Shown here: piece after piece, positions 1-12,208 of the stretch
How positions within the stretch are numbered: the first letter of the stretch is position 1
Layout of the letters: every line of letters begins with the position of its first letter
Assembly (NCBI RefSeq): GCF_002234675.1
Contig: NC_019879.2
Location: forward strand, 20,138,855-20,202,854
Origin: Oryzias latipes
Taxonomy: Eukaryota > Chordata > Actinopteri > Beloniformes > Adrianichthyidae
Direction of reading: 5' to 3'
Length of the DNA: 64,000 bases
Program-made: the position numbers and the translations under genes
The notes under the pieces: model-generated
Database searches by the model: none
Told to the model about the DNA's origin: nothing
Seen by the model: only the letters and a program-made list of their open reading frames with translations

Positions 1-2672
1 AACATCAACCACCTCACAGGCCTTAAAATGACTCCAAAAGCTTCCACAGCTTTCTAAATAATAAAATAAATATTCTGAAGATTAGTTTGTCTCGATTGCT
101 CTGCTTAACAATTCCAAATCAAACTGTTTCTTATATAATCAAAAATTTTGAATATTTGAGAAAAATTAAAGATGTTGCGTTCTTAAAAAACGTCATTTTA
201 TACCAAATATTCAAGAATGAATTGTTTCAAGTGTTTGCACTGTATTAACTTACATTAAATAACATAAAATTGTATTTTTTAAAGGGTTGAATTATGAATG
301 CAAGTCTTTAAATAAGAAATATTTGGGTTTTTTGCCATAGCCTCTATAAATATGGGAAGATTTCGTTTTTAAATTTCCAACAAGGCAAAGCATTACGCCT
401 TTAAAAAAAAGTAACTAAACAAACGCCAGACATTGCCCTGCAAACAAGCTAAAATAACCGCCCGCTTCTCTTCAGACTCCCCCGACATAGTGAGGATTTT
501 ACGATTATTATTTTTTTCTTGAAGGCCTTCAGCTGGGCTGCAGCACACAGTCACATGTATGGATGAATAGATTTCCGCCTATAGGCGTGCAGCGCGCGGG
601 GCCATGATGGCAGCCATTATGAGGCTCTCCAGCATGTCCAGGAAAGTGGCGCAAGCTTTGACACCATGTTGCGCCTTGAAGCTTACAAAACGCCCTCAGA
701 TGGAGCCGTACAGCAGGGTTGGTGGGTGGGGGGTTGACAGCTCGATTCACTATAGGTTCTTTTACTGGGATTCATGGCGGAAACGGGGTGTGTAATGCAG
801 GAGTAGTTGCACCAAAAAGGGGAGGACCATGCAGCGAGAACATAAAGTAGAAGTCACGTGTTCTCTCGCGAGGGGGCTTGGATATTTACCTCTTTGTCAC
901 GCTACGTGGGTTTTCTTGAAACTAAAACTGTTTTGGGCCGTTTTCATTAATCTCACGTGGGGTTTTTTCATGCGTCCGCCCAACAGGAGGGAATTGTCGA
1001 GCCTACAGGTGTCCTGGCTGTGGTCTAAACGGGATTTGCTCACAGACTCTCACATATGTATTTTAATTCCTGTGTGAATGCAGCTCCTAATGAAACATCT
1101 GATTATGCAAGAAAAAAACAACGTGGACGGAAACGTTTCCGTCTTTTAGGATTGTTATGTCTTTTTTGGGCTCACATGCAGTTTTTTTTTTTATTTATTT
1201 AAAACACTCATACATGTGTACATGGAAAGCATTTTTTGAGACAGGCCTGCAGATCAGGCGATATGGCAGAAGCCATGTGTTTCACGGATGTAGACTTTAA
1301 CCGCTCCTTTAAATCGTTCCCTCCTTTTTTTTTGTTTCGCCACCACAAAACAACTTTTCTGTGCCACGCAACCAAACAACAAGCAGGAGGAAACGGCGAA
1401 AAACGCGATAAAAACGGCCAAACGTGCTTGCTATATTTCTCAGCGGAAGCCTACAGGTCACACACAGTCTGCCATGGGGCACCACACAGTATAGGCATAT
1501 GCTAGACTAGAGTGCGTGTTTGTAAGCTCGTGGGCCTACCTTAGTCGTTTTGGAACAGAGTAGTCTACTTCTATCACCTTTCCGTGTAATTCGACTTTAC
1601 CTGTAGGGGCAAAAAAACAAACAAGTGTTATGTGTGTCTGAGAAGAGCAAACAATGCGCGCGGGTAGGCCCGAACTCTTTGAATCACTTCAAGTAGGTGC
1701 GTCCTCATTCAAACAGTGGGGGGAAAGAGTGCAGCGCACGAGCGCGTTGCGTGCGCGGCGGAGGTGAATGCACAGAAGATTACTTCAACACAACCACGGC
1801 GTGGCATTTTGTGGGTGACAATTGGTGTTATTAGCACCCAAAAATGCTGCATGATGAGCTTATTTAGTGTTGGGGTGGGGGGGGGGGGGAATGGGCAGCC
1901 ATGCTTTCCACTCCCACTCTACATTGAAGGGATATTTTTTTCGGCTCTCCGTAAAGAATGCAACATCAAAGAGGAGACTCTTTGAAAGACTTGTAATCTT
2001 TCTTCATTGATGTCTGTAATTCTCCACGTTGAAGCGGGTTGAGAATCTGAAGCGCGAGCCCTCTTTTTTTTATGATGAGTGGCCTGGCGCAGCACGGAAT
2101 TAGCGTCTCACCTCGTCCCCCCTCCAGCTACCTGTTTATGAGCTCTTTCCTCCGGACCCCCGTGACCCACCTCCAAGACACCTCGTAAAAACATAGCCGG
2201 ACATCGGCGGAACACGGTTCCGACAAGTTCTCGGCGCTCGCTTCGCTCTGCTCTCTTTAATAAAATCAAGATAAAAAATAAGTGAAAAATAATTGTGCCT
2301 ACCCGACCCATCAGACCATCCCATACATTCCTGCGGGTGATTGCAAAGTAGCGCCCCGCACTATCGGAATCTCCAAAAAATATATAAATAAACGTTAGTG
2401 TGCCCGTGAATTGCACTATGACGGTCCGGGTTTTCTTCAATCACTAAAACCAATCGAGTCCTGCGATCGATCATTTATCCTATTTCTGCCGGAGCGTGCA
2501 TGACTGAGCGTTCACTTCGACTCCGGCGGCACACGATCGCAAAACCCCGTCCCGAGATAATCAATGAACATTTTTTCTTTCTCATTTCTGAGCCCCCCTA
2601 TAGCCGTGGCTTTCTTGCAGCCCCGGGAACATTCCCCGTCACCGGCGACAGCATCACTTATCAAACACTTAC
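1..2672 (-). other. igf2bp2: igf2bp2 intron 1 (5' part, continues off the left edge)
   Basis: This stretch follows the exon 1 donor of igf2bp2 and contains no second exon that I can support, so it is read as the start of a long first intron. Positions 560-760 are clearly more GC-rich than their surroundings and may be a conserved regulatory block. A G-tract lies near 1877-1889. Several short open frames at 2108-2440 and 1236-1505 lack recognisable domains and splice context, and I treat them as chance. Confidence 0.6.
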
Positions 2673-2847
2673 CGGAGAGGTTCTCTATAGCCTTTATGGC
2701 CGAGTTCTGATCGGGGAAGTCCACAAAAGCATAGCCGGATTTCAGGAGGACCTGCTCGGCCACAGGCAGCTGCTTCTCCTCGAAGAGCTGCTGTAAGTCC
2801 TCGACAGTGACCGAAGGACTTAAATTGCCAACATATAGTTTGTTCAT
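2673..2847 (-). CDS. igf2bp2: Insulin-like growth factor 2 mRNA-binding protein 2, coding exon 1
   Basis: First coding exon of an IGF2BP/IMP-family RNA-binding protein, a cytoplasmic factor that binds target mRNAs and controls their stability, localisation and translation. The 58 complete codons start [18 protein letters not shown] and form most of RRM1: the RNP2-like motif LYVGNL is at residues 4-9 and the RNP1-like motif SGYAFVDF lies near residues 37-44. The stretch [17 protein letters not shown] matches IGF2BP2 better than IGF2BP1 or IGF2BP3, as I remember those proteins. The exon ends at a consensus GTAAGT donor (2672-2667) in phase 1, after AENLSG-type residues, as expected for the family. 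Later RRM and KH exons lie off the left edge. The neighbouring tra2b supports the call, because IGF2BP2 and TRA2B are adjacent in human. An in-frame open stretch continuing to 2512 is intron read-through. Confidence 0.93.
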
Positions 2848-4920
2848 GATCTGAAAGGAAAATCTCCAAATGCTGTCAGATCTCAGAGAGAGACAGCGGT
2901 GGCGTGGAGTAGGGAAAAAAAGAAATTAAATAAAACAAAATAGAAAAAAAAAATACTGGAATTAGAAGAAAAATCAGTAATCACCCCCCTGGTTATTACT
3001 AAGCTAAAACCTAAGCGACCCCCCAGCACCAACTCTGGCCCTGGTCAAACTCTTTCAACAGGGACTGGGGGGGGGAGAGGGAAAAAAGTGTCGTTACGAC
3101 GCTACTCCGGAGCCAACAAGCGCCGCCTCTAAACAAAATCTCCCTTTAAAAAAAAAAAAAAAAAATTAAGACAAAATGTTTCGAGGCGCACGCGGGAGCG
3201 CCGCGCATCCAACCAGGGGAGGGCGGCAGGGGAAGGGTGGGGGAGCTAGGGGTTAAATGGTGGCTGGGTGCAGCGTGGAGGCAAAGCGGGGGGATTTCGT
3301 CAAATGATAAGGAGGACCGTACCTCCATGGGTTCCCACTCCATTGGTGGGAGGGGGGGTAAATAAGCTACTATGCGCAAAAACAAAAAAGGTGGGCGTGT
3401 CCAACTGTATTTTTTATTTTCCTTTATAAAAAAGAAACAATTATACATAAGTTGCAATTAACACTTAAAACTACATTTTCTTCATCTTGATTAAACCAAT
3501 ACAGAAAGTGAAACCACGTGACTTCCCCATCACTTTTGGTTTAGAAGAAATCACCTTTAGAAAAAAAATGGTAATCAGCAAATATTGTCATAGCAGGTGG
3601 CAAATAGTGACCCCTTTTCTACAATAGACACCTCCACACCCCCAACTAGCTACACCCGTCTATTATTGGTGCGCAAATAGGTGTGTTTTTGTCCAAACAA
3701 AAACTGGCTCAGCGCTTGGTTGCAGTGCCCGCTCGTGGATGCGTGGTCTTCTACCTACACTGGGGGGGGGGGGGGGGGGGTGTTCTTGCATGTGACTCCC
3801 CAGATTTGGAGCATTACTGCCACCCTACTGCTGTGCACTGAGTGCCAGCAGGAGCAGCAGCAGCCGCTCCTTCTCGCCTTGTTTACAAAGTCAATGAGCG
3901 AACAAGAGGGAGGTCCAACCTGGAGCTTATTTACAAAACAGAGCTGTAGTGACTTTTCTGTTGGCAGGTAACTGTGGGATTTTCCCCCACATGGATAATA
4001 AATAAGATAAATGGGAGTCGAAGATTAGGTTAAAGTGGGTCTAAAGTGATTGATTTCTTTATTTTTTTGGTGATATTATAGGAGTCATATGCTGACGAAC
4101 CACGCAAAAAAAAAAATCTGTGTCACCGTGGAATTAAAGTACAGAAATGTGCGTTTTGAAGAACCTAGAAGCAGCATGCATTGCATGTAAGCTTGTGGTG
4201 GATCATGGAAAAAATAGGCGGTTTCCAAGGTGTGGTCAACTGCATGACAAGCACTTTGTCAATTCATGTCATTTGTGGAAGTTCTGCTTTCATGCAATGG
4301 ATTAAAAAAAATCTTTAAACGTCAGTAATTTTATGTACTTAAAAGTTACTTTCATTATTTAACATTATATACACACACAATGGCCAGTTTCTGCTTTCCC
4401 CAAAAACTCAAATAAATATCAATTATAATTTACAGGGTAAAATGATAACATTCTGCCATAATGATTTAGAAACTACATATAAAGACATTTGATCCTAATG
4501 AAGAATAAAATTAAGCAGTTATTTAAAAGGCACCATTCAGATCTTTGTAGAACATAAAATAAAATCACATACTAACATGTATTTAATGGTAAAGTATCAA
4601 AATCCATTTCTCTTTCATCTCAGTCGTTTTGAGGGAAATCCGGATCTACAAACACCAACTGTTGTACATTGACATACATGACTTGATTATAGTTTCTCTG
4701 GCTTACTTATTGGAGTCCTATGACCTCTAAGCAAGGGCACAATGTGTTCTCTGCTGCTCCTCCCACAGACTTCTCCAGAGCTTCTCTGTGGCCAGCAGGG
4801 GTAGATGTTGGACTTGAATCTTCAGGATGCAACCCAATCTTCATGATGAGGCTACATTTGCTTAGAGGTGACATATGGATTTAACTTATTTATAAAATGC
4901 TCCCTGGAGTTTTACATTGA
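2848..4920 (-). promoter_or_regulatory. igf2bp2: igf2bp2 5' UTR/promoter region and intergenic DNA
   Basis: This is the region immediately upstream of the igf2bp2 start codon. GC-richer, CpG-bearing sequence at about 3030-3350, with poly-G/poly-C and poly-A runs, is the likely promoter and 5' UTR. I see no TATA box at a convincing distance. A very long uninterrupted G run lies at about 3763-3780. From about 4000 to 4900 the sequence is plain AT-rich DNA in which I recognise nothing. Confidence 0.45.
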
Positions 4921-5030
4921 AATACCATACCATACCATACCATACCTACATACATTTAAAGTTTTGGATTAATTAACCAAAGTTTGTAAGATCATTGGTT
5001 ATCTTAGTTAGTTAGTTAGTTGGTTACCTA
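4921..5030. repeat. Short tandem repeats (TACCA)n and (TTAG)n
   Basis: A pentanucleotide TACCA-type array spans about 4922-4948 (five units). A short TTAG array spans about 5003-5024. Both are simple microsatellites just beyond the probable 3' end of tra2b. Confidence 0.8.
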
Positions 5031-5876
5031 CAGATCACGTAAAAGAGCTACAAAAGAGACACAGTTGGAAAAAAAGTATTGTCTTTAATCTCTTTAGGGA
5101 TCATTTTGTCCACTGAGTTTTTATACAACAAAAACATTTACATCAATGGAACTTGTCTATACAATTAAAACCATGGTGACTCTTGCACAAATCACATCAG
5201 ATTTTTTCTAATAAACACATTCATATGGAAGCTGAAGAGTGGTTCTCCTAAAAGGATAGTTACATGAGTTCCTATTAAAGATGTGGCATAAGGATTTCCA
5301 TATGTGCCTTACAGGCAAGAGAACCAATGTTGGATGCTGGAGGCCATCTTTAAAGTACCACAACTCCTGTTACTAAAGTCTGAACTGCACCTAAGACTTG
5401 GGGCTTGCCTGGGACTGCCCTGAACTCAGATGTTTAATTACAACGCATATTTAGCCACATTGATAAAAACTAGCCGATAAAGGTAGATGGAGACAAGGAA
5501 TTGCTGTCCTGCAAGGTAAAACTACTCTTTGATTTAGAGAGAAAGACATAACTAACTGATTCAAATGTTGGTTAACCGGTGACAATACTGAAAGTATAGA
5601 ACACACAGTCTTGAATAGATCTTTTATGTGACAAGAAAAGCCTTTTTTTGTTGTCCTTTTTCCTCTTAAACTTTTAGCACACTCAGCAGGTGTCTGTTCT
5701 TGAGCTACCAAACAAAATATACATGCTCAACAAATTATTTATATATATAAAAAAGGAAAACCATCCCTTAAAGCAATAAAATAAAAACCAAAACAAAAAA
5801 CTGCAATATCAACATATTTCACTCACAAAAATTAGTTTTTGTCCAAGACATGAGATCAATTACTTCCCAGAAAGCA

Positions 5877-8800
5877 TTAATATCGACCTGTGAAAGAAAA
5901 ACTGTCATCAGATAAATGCTGTCAAATTACACATTAATAAACACACAAAACGGCATAACATAAATATGACTCACGGGGAGAATAGGAGCGCGACCTTGAT
6001 CTAGACCTGTAGGCTCCTCTGTAGTATGGTGATGGAGATCGTCGCCTAGCACAGGATAATTATCAATTTTTTATTCCCGCAAACATTGAGAAAGGAAAAA
6101 GAAAAAAAAAACAAAGCAAAATAAATGAAAAAAACAAACTTTTCTAAATGTGCATTTAACAGAAATTTAGCTCCAAGCTGACCTGTAAGATCTATAGCCA
6201 TCTCTGTCGTCATAGCGATCGTAGCCTCGGTCATAGCCACGATCGTATCCACGATCATTGTCTCGCGAGTGCCGTCGAGGACCACCAGGACCTCCTCCTC
6301 CTCCTCCTCCACTGCACACAAAGTTCCACACTTTACCAAATTAAGGGATACATTATAAAGATTCTGCATTACAGTAAGCAGAATAAAACTGTGGAATGAA
6401 TTACATTAAAACAATGTCCAAACATTTGTCAATTAAAAATGAATACAAAGAAATGATTTTCAATCTTTACATCAAATCCCTCAATGGATAATAGTCTTAT
6501 GGCAATATTCCCTATTGATGTCTGAGCCCCATAATTGTAATAAAGGCCTAGGTATTTAGTTATTTATTCATCATGATTATTATGATGTGATAATGACACA
6601 CTAATGATAATGATAATATCAATATATTGTGTGGATTTTTTGTTGCCGTTCTGTATTTTTTGTTGTATAATTGAATCAGTATAAGGGAGTATACCTAAAT
6701 TAGCTTTAGCATCTATCCCCCTTTAAACATGTTTATCTTTCTGTCAAATAGACTCTTGACTGACTTTAGTAACCAGCGAGTGTATGCATTTATCTTTTGT
6801 TGTTTGAATATGTTTGAAGTGAATACAATAACTAAACTAACCAAACAAAACAAATACTATTTAAATACAGTAACATTAGGAAAATTATCTTTAAAAATAC
6901 GGATTTATAGATTTTTTTTTTTTTTACAATTTTGTAAAAGAACAATTAAACTAGTTTGTGTCATATCCTTTTGGCAAACTTACCACCAAAATAATTTATT
7001 GCGAGAATAAAAAAAAAAAAAAAAAAAACTTTTCAAAAACCCTACACATTAGTTTATAATTTGAACACATCCAGTCATTCCAATGTGACTTACTAAGTAG
7101 GTCGTCCCATATAGATTCCAGGCGTTGGGGTATGCGGTCTTTTGGTGATGGAGAAATCTACCCTGATCCTACGACCGTCCAGCTCCATGCCGTTGGCTTT
7201 CTCTTTTGCCTGACAATGGCATGGGACATTCGCAATATGAATAAACTCAAAATTTTCTATTTTTACTTTTAATCGAACATTCTAAAGGAGATATTTCAGA
7301 GTTTTGAGGATGCATATTCCTTTACCTCTTTAGCATCAGGTGTGTTTTCAAAGTAAACAAATGCAAAACCCCTGGAGCGCCTTGACTGCTGGTCATATAC
7401 TATAGAGACATCTGCCAGAGGGCCATATTTAGAGAAGACGTCTTTCAGATCCCTCTCTGTAGTGTACAAGCTCAGCCCAAAAACTCCCAGGCAGGCATTT
7501 GGGTCAGGATTGGCCTGCAGTTTCAAACATGAAAACTTATAAATGATCGATTTAGGATTTAACAATTAATTAAAAAACAAGTCTGGTGCTTTAAAATTGT
7601 ATGCAAACTAATAGTAAAAAATGAAAAAACCTAAAGAGGTATGTATGTAAAAGCGTTGGAATCTGAGATGTACATGCATAGATACACAATGGAAGGAAGC
7701 GCACATACACGGTTGCCAATGTGTCTGCGGCGGTTAGACATGGGTGAGCGACTATGGCTCCTTCTCCGACGTTCTCCACTGTAGGACCTGCTGCGAGATC
7801 TGCGCCGATATGACTTGGAGCGTGACCGAGAACGGCTATAGTGTTTGCGTGAGCTACGGTGGGAATGCGAACTGGAAAGACAGACAGAAAGGTTCACACG
7901 GCTTCTAATCATCGACCAGCAGTTTTTCAACAACTGCAGCTTGAAATGCATCACTTACCTAGATTTTGATCTGGACCGGGACCGAGACCGAGACCAAGAC
8001 TTGGAACGGGAGTGGTGGGAGCCATCTTTAGAACGGGCGGGTGAGCGAGCCGGCGAGCGGCTCGCCGACTTCCCAGAACCCCGCGGACTCAAGCTCCTGG
8101 ATGCGGAGCGAGACTCCTGAACCAACCACACACACACCAATACTAGTGTTATTAGACATGTGATGGGGAATGGAAAATGTCAAAATAACTGATATAAATT
8201 GATACAGTTTTTAAGCAAAATATAGAAAAAAAAAAAAATTAAATTGTTGCATAGAAATAAAGGTAAAAATTATATAAGCCACAAAGAAAAAAATAATGAA
8301 TTAAATTTTTTACATCAATATGATAAATGTGCTATAATAGTAAGAGAATAAAAAGTCATTTTTAAAATTCCAGTATTAAAATTAATGTGTGGCACTGTAT
8401 AGTTAAAAATAAGAACATGCACGGATTTGACAAAAAAAGACCAAAAAAAAATTACTTAGCGCAGTGACCTTATCCAGATTACTTCCTTAACTTCATTTTC
8501 TTTAACTTCATTACTTCACATTATTCTTCTTTCTTCAATTTCCTTACATCTTCTCTTCTCCCCTCCACACACATTGCCCATACTTCTTCCCTCCTCATGT
8601 TTTAGCATGCACTCAACAATTCAGCTTCACACATCTGAGCTTCACATTTTTGAAAATAAAGTGGACATGAGACGACTTCTGCATTTTCTTCGTCCAACCT
8701 TAACCTTAATGGAAGAAAAAGCATGAAGAATATGTATGACTACAATTGAAACGGCAACTTTGAATTTAGAAGAATGTTATGACATAAATCGGGATATTTC

Positions 8801-10176
8801 AAAAATGTTCAAATTAACGTACAATTCACCTTCAGTGGTTCTACATTTTATCTCCAACTTTTTCCTTTATTTCATTACTATTAATATCACTTTTAATAAA
8901 AATCAGTCAAATAAAAACAAATGAATGCACACATTTGATTATGAAACCACTGAATGTGAATAAATCATGTTCATTACCAAATCAAACACTGTGTTTAAAG
9001 TTAAGCTTGATTTAGGACAAGCAGAACGACCTCAAGATACTTAAGCCCCTTTTTGTATTAACCTCTGTCAGCAGCATTTAAAAACGTGTAAGCCATACTA
9101 AAAAAACAGTGAACTATTGAAAGAAAATGTCCAAAATCACAAAATAAAATCATCTCTGTCCAAAAACAATTACTTAAACAAAAAAAAAAGATTATTTGGG
9201 GTGCCCTAAATAGAGAAATGAGCCAAAAAATAAGGACAAGATCCAGGCCCATCAGCACGGAATTTGGCTTTCATTTTGAGCATGCCGTGACTGAGCAGCA
9301 GGCTGGATGGGGGTTTCCTTACCGCATGGTGGTTACTAAACAGCGAGCATGGTCTCACCGCTGAAGGAGGTATGATTTTATTAAAACTCCTTGCAGCTCT
9401 AATCAATGAAGCCGCAGTTTTACCATGACTTGACTGCGCTGACGAGGAAGTGAATACAAAAGAACTGGGAGACATCTTCAGGTCGTTCGATTTCAACTTC
9501 AATTCCTACTTTGACAAGCGATAAATTTCCAACACATGATCGGAAAAAAACTCATAGCGGCAGCCAGTAATTATATACTTGTAAATTAACCCCACTCAGA
9601 GAATTGTCTGTTATGTAAATATGCAATATACTATCAAATAAAACACATTTTCAACAAATTATATGACATTTCACAGAAGGAACGTTAATGATCTAGTACA
9701 TTCTATGAGTTCGGTGCACGATTGTACACGAGCTAACAAAAACAAAGCGCAGCATGGCACCTATTTAGATTTGGACAAAGTTAAAACACCAATTCTGAAT
9801 TTTGGAACGTTCTACATTTCAGTGGGCAGTCGTGCCCAAATTATAACTAAATTAACGTTCGTGGGGCCTGCGGCCTAGCTATCAATCAGAAGCTAGCGTT
9901 AGCTACTAGCTAGCTAAAACTGACGTTTATTGCTAAGCAATTAATAAGATAAACGACTCAAATATAACATGTACATCATTTACAATGAAATTCTCGGGGG
10001 GATGAGGTATTCAAGGAAATCGAGAACGTTATTTATAGAGACAAAATAAAGATTAAGATAATACGTTAATTTTGACAGTTCAAACAAAACACAATAATTC
10101 AGTTACGTGCAATAAACGTGTTTTTAAAAATTGTCACAAAGTTTATACGTACCCGGCCTTTGCTGTTATCGCTCAT
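5877..10176 (-). CDS. tra2b: Transformer-2 beta, SR-like splicing regulator (8 coding exons)
   Basis: Sequence-specific splicing activator in the nucleus; it binds GAA-rich exonic enhancers through one RRM flanked by RS domains. Coding exons: 10176-10153, 8116-7959, 7871-7709, 7514-7326, 7209-7094, 6311-6183, 6045-5975, 5887-5877. They join in phase to 286 aa, close to the 288 aa of human TRA2B. Residues 1-8 are MSDNSKGR. An RS1 region runs to about residue 115. The RRM begins [14 protein letters not shown], with RNP1 RGFAFVYF at about 163-170. The linker [18 protein letters not shown] follows, then a Gly-rich and DRGYDRGYD region and an RS2 tail ending [22 protein letters not shown] favours TRA2B over TRA2A. 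All introns are GT-AG. A probable ATTAAA polyadenylation signal lies at 5089-5084. Confidence 0.96.
9323..9607 (-). other. tra2b: Candidate alternative ('poison'-type) cassette exon in tra2b intron 1
   Basis: Human TRA2B has a highly conserved alternative exon in this intron that carries stop codons and mediates autoregulation. Here a strong donor (GTAAGG at 9322-9317) closes a candidate exon. Two possible acceptors are visible: a weak one giving 9505-9323 (183 nt, open in frame) and one at CAG/9607 giving 285 nt, which reads a TGA as its fourth in-frame codon. The segment 9505-9470 has five GAA triplets, the core of the TRA2 binding motif. Acceptor choice and actual use cannot be settled from sequence alone. 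Confidence 0.5.
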
Positions 10177-10330
10177 TTTTATGAACAATGACTACACCAG
10201 ACTAGCAGGTGTTTTTTTCTTTTCTTTTTTCACTATTCTAGCCGGCTGGGCTGCGCGCGCAGTGTGCGCAATGATTGTGATGTCATCATAGTTGCTCCTC
10301 CTACAAGGTTTTCACATTGGTGAAAAATCT
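10177..10330 (-). promoter_or_regulatory. tra2b: tra2b 5' UTR and promoter
   Basis: The sequence directly upstream of the tra2b ATG contains a C/T-rich stretch, then a CpG-rich block at about 10240-10270 with alternating GC sequence resembling an NRF1 site. An 11-bp palindrome TGATGTCATCA at 10278-10288 resembles an ATF/CREB element. This is the expected CpG promoter of a housekeeping splicing factor. The transcription start is not resolved. Confidence 0.55.
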
Positions 10331-10978
10331 TTTAACATCCTGCCAGCAGGTGGCCTTAAAAACCGGAAGTTATGCTTAAATTCCCAAATCTTTAATTTGT
10401 TTTCTTTATTTTTTCTTAATTAAACAGCCAATCTAAAAAAAAGGGTTATTCAAAATGTACTAAATAAATGTAAGTTATTTTTAAATAAACAATAAAAAAT
10501 ATGCTGTTGCTGAATTACTTAAAAGCAGATTTAAAGTTAATGTTGAAACCTAAATTTTTTGTGATCTGAATGAGGAAACTTTGGAACTTTTTTTTTCTCT
10601 TGTAAATGTTCCAAGGTTTTCTGGATTAACATTAGAAAGTTGATTAATCTTAAACTTTACATACCCCTTTTGTGTGCTTCAGCTATTAAATTGTTTATGC
10701 ATAATCTAGATTTTTCATTCTCAAATGTTATTGATAGGCCATTATTTTATTACCTGTCAAATATCACATTCATTCCAATAAATGGAAAGTCAGCAAACGA
10801 TCCTTCCCATGTTTTATAAATAAATTCAGAACCATGCAAACCAGGGAAATTAGTGTACTAACATTTCTGTGTTCAAAAAAGATCACTTCAGTACTGGTGA
10901 CAGGGAGACAGAATAACAAACAAACAAAACTATTTTTACATTATTTAGAGCAATATTTGACTGGTACACAAATAAATA
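10331..10978. other. Intergenic AT-rich DNA, nothing recognised
   Basis: About 650 bp of AT-rich sequence between the tra2b promoter and the Tc1-like element. I see no gene, RNA or repeat here that I can support. Confidence 0.5.
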
Positions 10979-11000
10979 TGTCCCTAAATACAATATAATA

Positions 11001-12196
11001 TATATTACCAAAACTATTGGCTCACCTGCCTTGTCTCACATACTGAAGTGCCATCCCATTTCTAACCCATAGAGTTCAATATGATGTCGGTCCACCTTTT
11101 GCAGCTTTTACAGCTTCAACCCTTCTGGGAAGACTGTGCATAAGGTGAAATTTTTGACCATTCTCCGAAAAGTGCATTGGTGAGGTCACACACTGATGTT
11201 GATGGAGAAGGCCTGGCTCTCAGTCTTCGCTCTAATTCCTCCCAGAGGTGTTTTATCAGATTCTGTGCAGCCCAGTCAAGTTCATCCACACCAGACTCTG
11301 TCATCCATGTCTTTATGGACCTTGCTCTGTGCACAGTCATGTTGGAAGAGGAAGGGGCCTCTCCAAACTGTTCCCACAAGGTTGGGAGCATGGACTTGTC
11401 CAAAATGTTTTGGAATCCTGAAGCATTTAGAGTCCTTTTCACTGGAACTACGGGGCCAAGCCCAAGTCCCGAAAAACAACACCACACCATAATTCCTCCT
11501 CCACCAAATTTTCCACTCTGCAGAATGTAGTCAGAAATGTACTGTTCTCCTGGCAACCTCCAAACCCAGACTCGTCCATCAGATGGATAGAAAAGCATGA
11601 TTCATCACTCTAGAAAAGGCGTCTCCACTGCTCTAGAGTCCAGTTGCGGCGTGCTTTACACCACTGCATCCGACACTTTGCATTAAACTTGATGATGTGT
11701 TGCTTGGATGCAGTTGCTCGGCCATGGAAACCCATTCCATGAAGCTCTCCGTGTACCATACTTGAGCTAAACTGAAGGTCACATGAAGTATGGAGCTTTG
11801 TAGCAATTTACTGTGAAGAAAGCCGGGGACCTCTTTGCACTATGCGCTTCGCTGACCCCTCTCCGTCAGTTTACGTGGCTTACCACTTGGAGGCTGAGTT
11901 GCTGGTGTTTCCTAACTCTTTCATGTTGTTATGATATATTACAGTTGACTGTGGAATATTTAGGAGCGAGGAAATTTCCCAGCTGGATTTGTTGCACAGG
12001 TAGCATCCTATGACAGTTCCATGGTAGAATTTACTGAGGTTCTGAGAGTGGCCCATTCTTTCGCAAATGTTTGTAAAAGCAGTCTGCACACCATATGTCT
12101 TGATTTTATACACCTGTGCCATGACCAAGTGATTAGGACTGCTGATTCTTATCATTTGGATGAGTGAGCGAATACCTTTGGTAACATCATATATAT
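11001..12196 (-). mobile_element. Degenerate Tc1/mariner-like transposon
   Basis: A full-length but decayed Tc1-like element with the transposase on the minus strand. The C-terminal half (11598-11116) contains recognisable pieces such as DGRVWVWRLPGEQYISDY and GGGGIMVWCCFSGLG. The N-terminal helix-turn-helix part is at 12155-11880 (AFTNICERMGHSQNLSKF). Frameshifts and stops separate the pieces, so it is inactive. Imperfect terminal inverted repeats are visible: ATTACCAAAACTATTGGCTC on the left and the reverse complement of GAGCGAATACCTTTGGTAAC on the right. Each is bordered by TA-rich sequence, as expected for TA target duplication. A 12-bp direct repeat also flanks the element (see findings). 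Confidence 0.88.
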
Positions 12197-12208
12197 TGTC
12201 CCTAAATA

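Noticed and set aside
6046-6369. 107-aa open frame over the Gly-rich exon of tra2b (minus)
   Set aside because: It is a shifted frame of exon 6311-6183 read through into both introns; the true frame gives [20 protein letters not shown].
11177-11530. 117-aa plus-strand frame in the Tc1-like element
   Set aside because: Shadow of the transposase, which is coded on the opposite strand.
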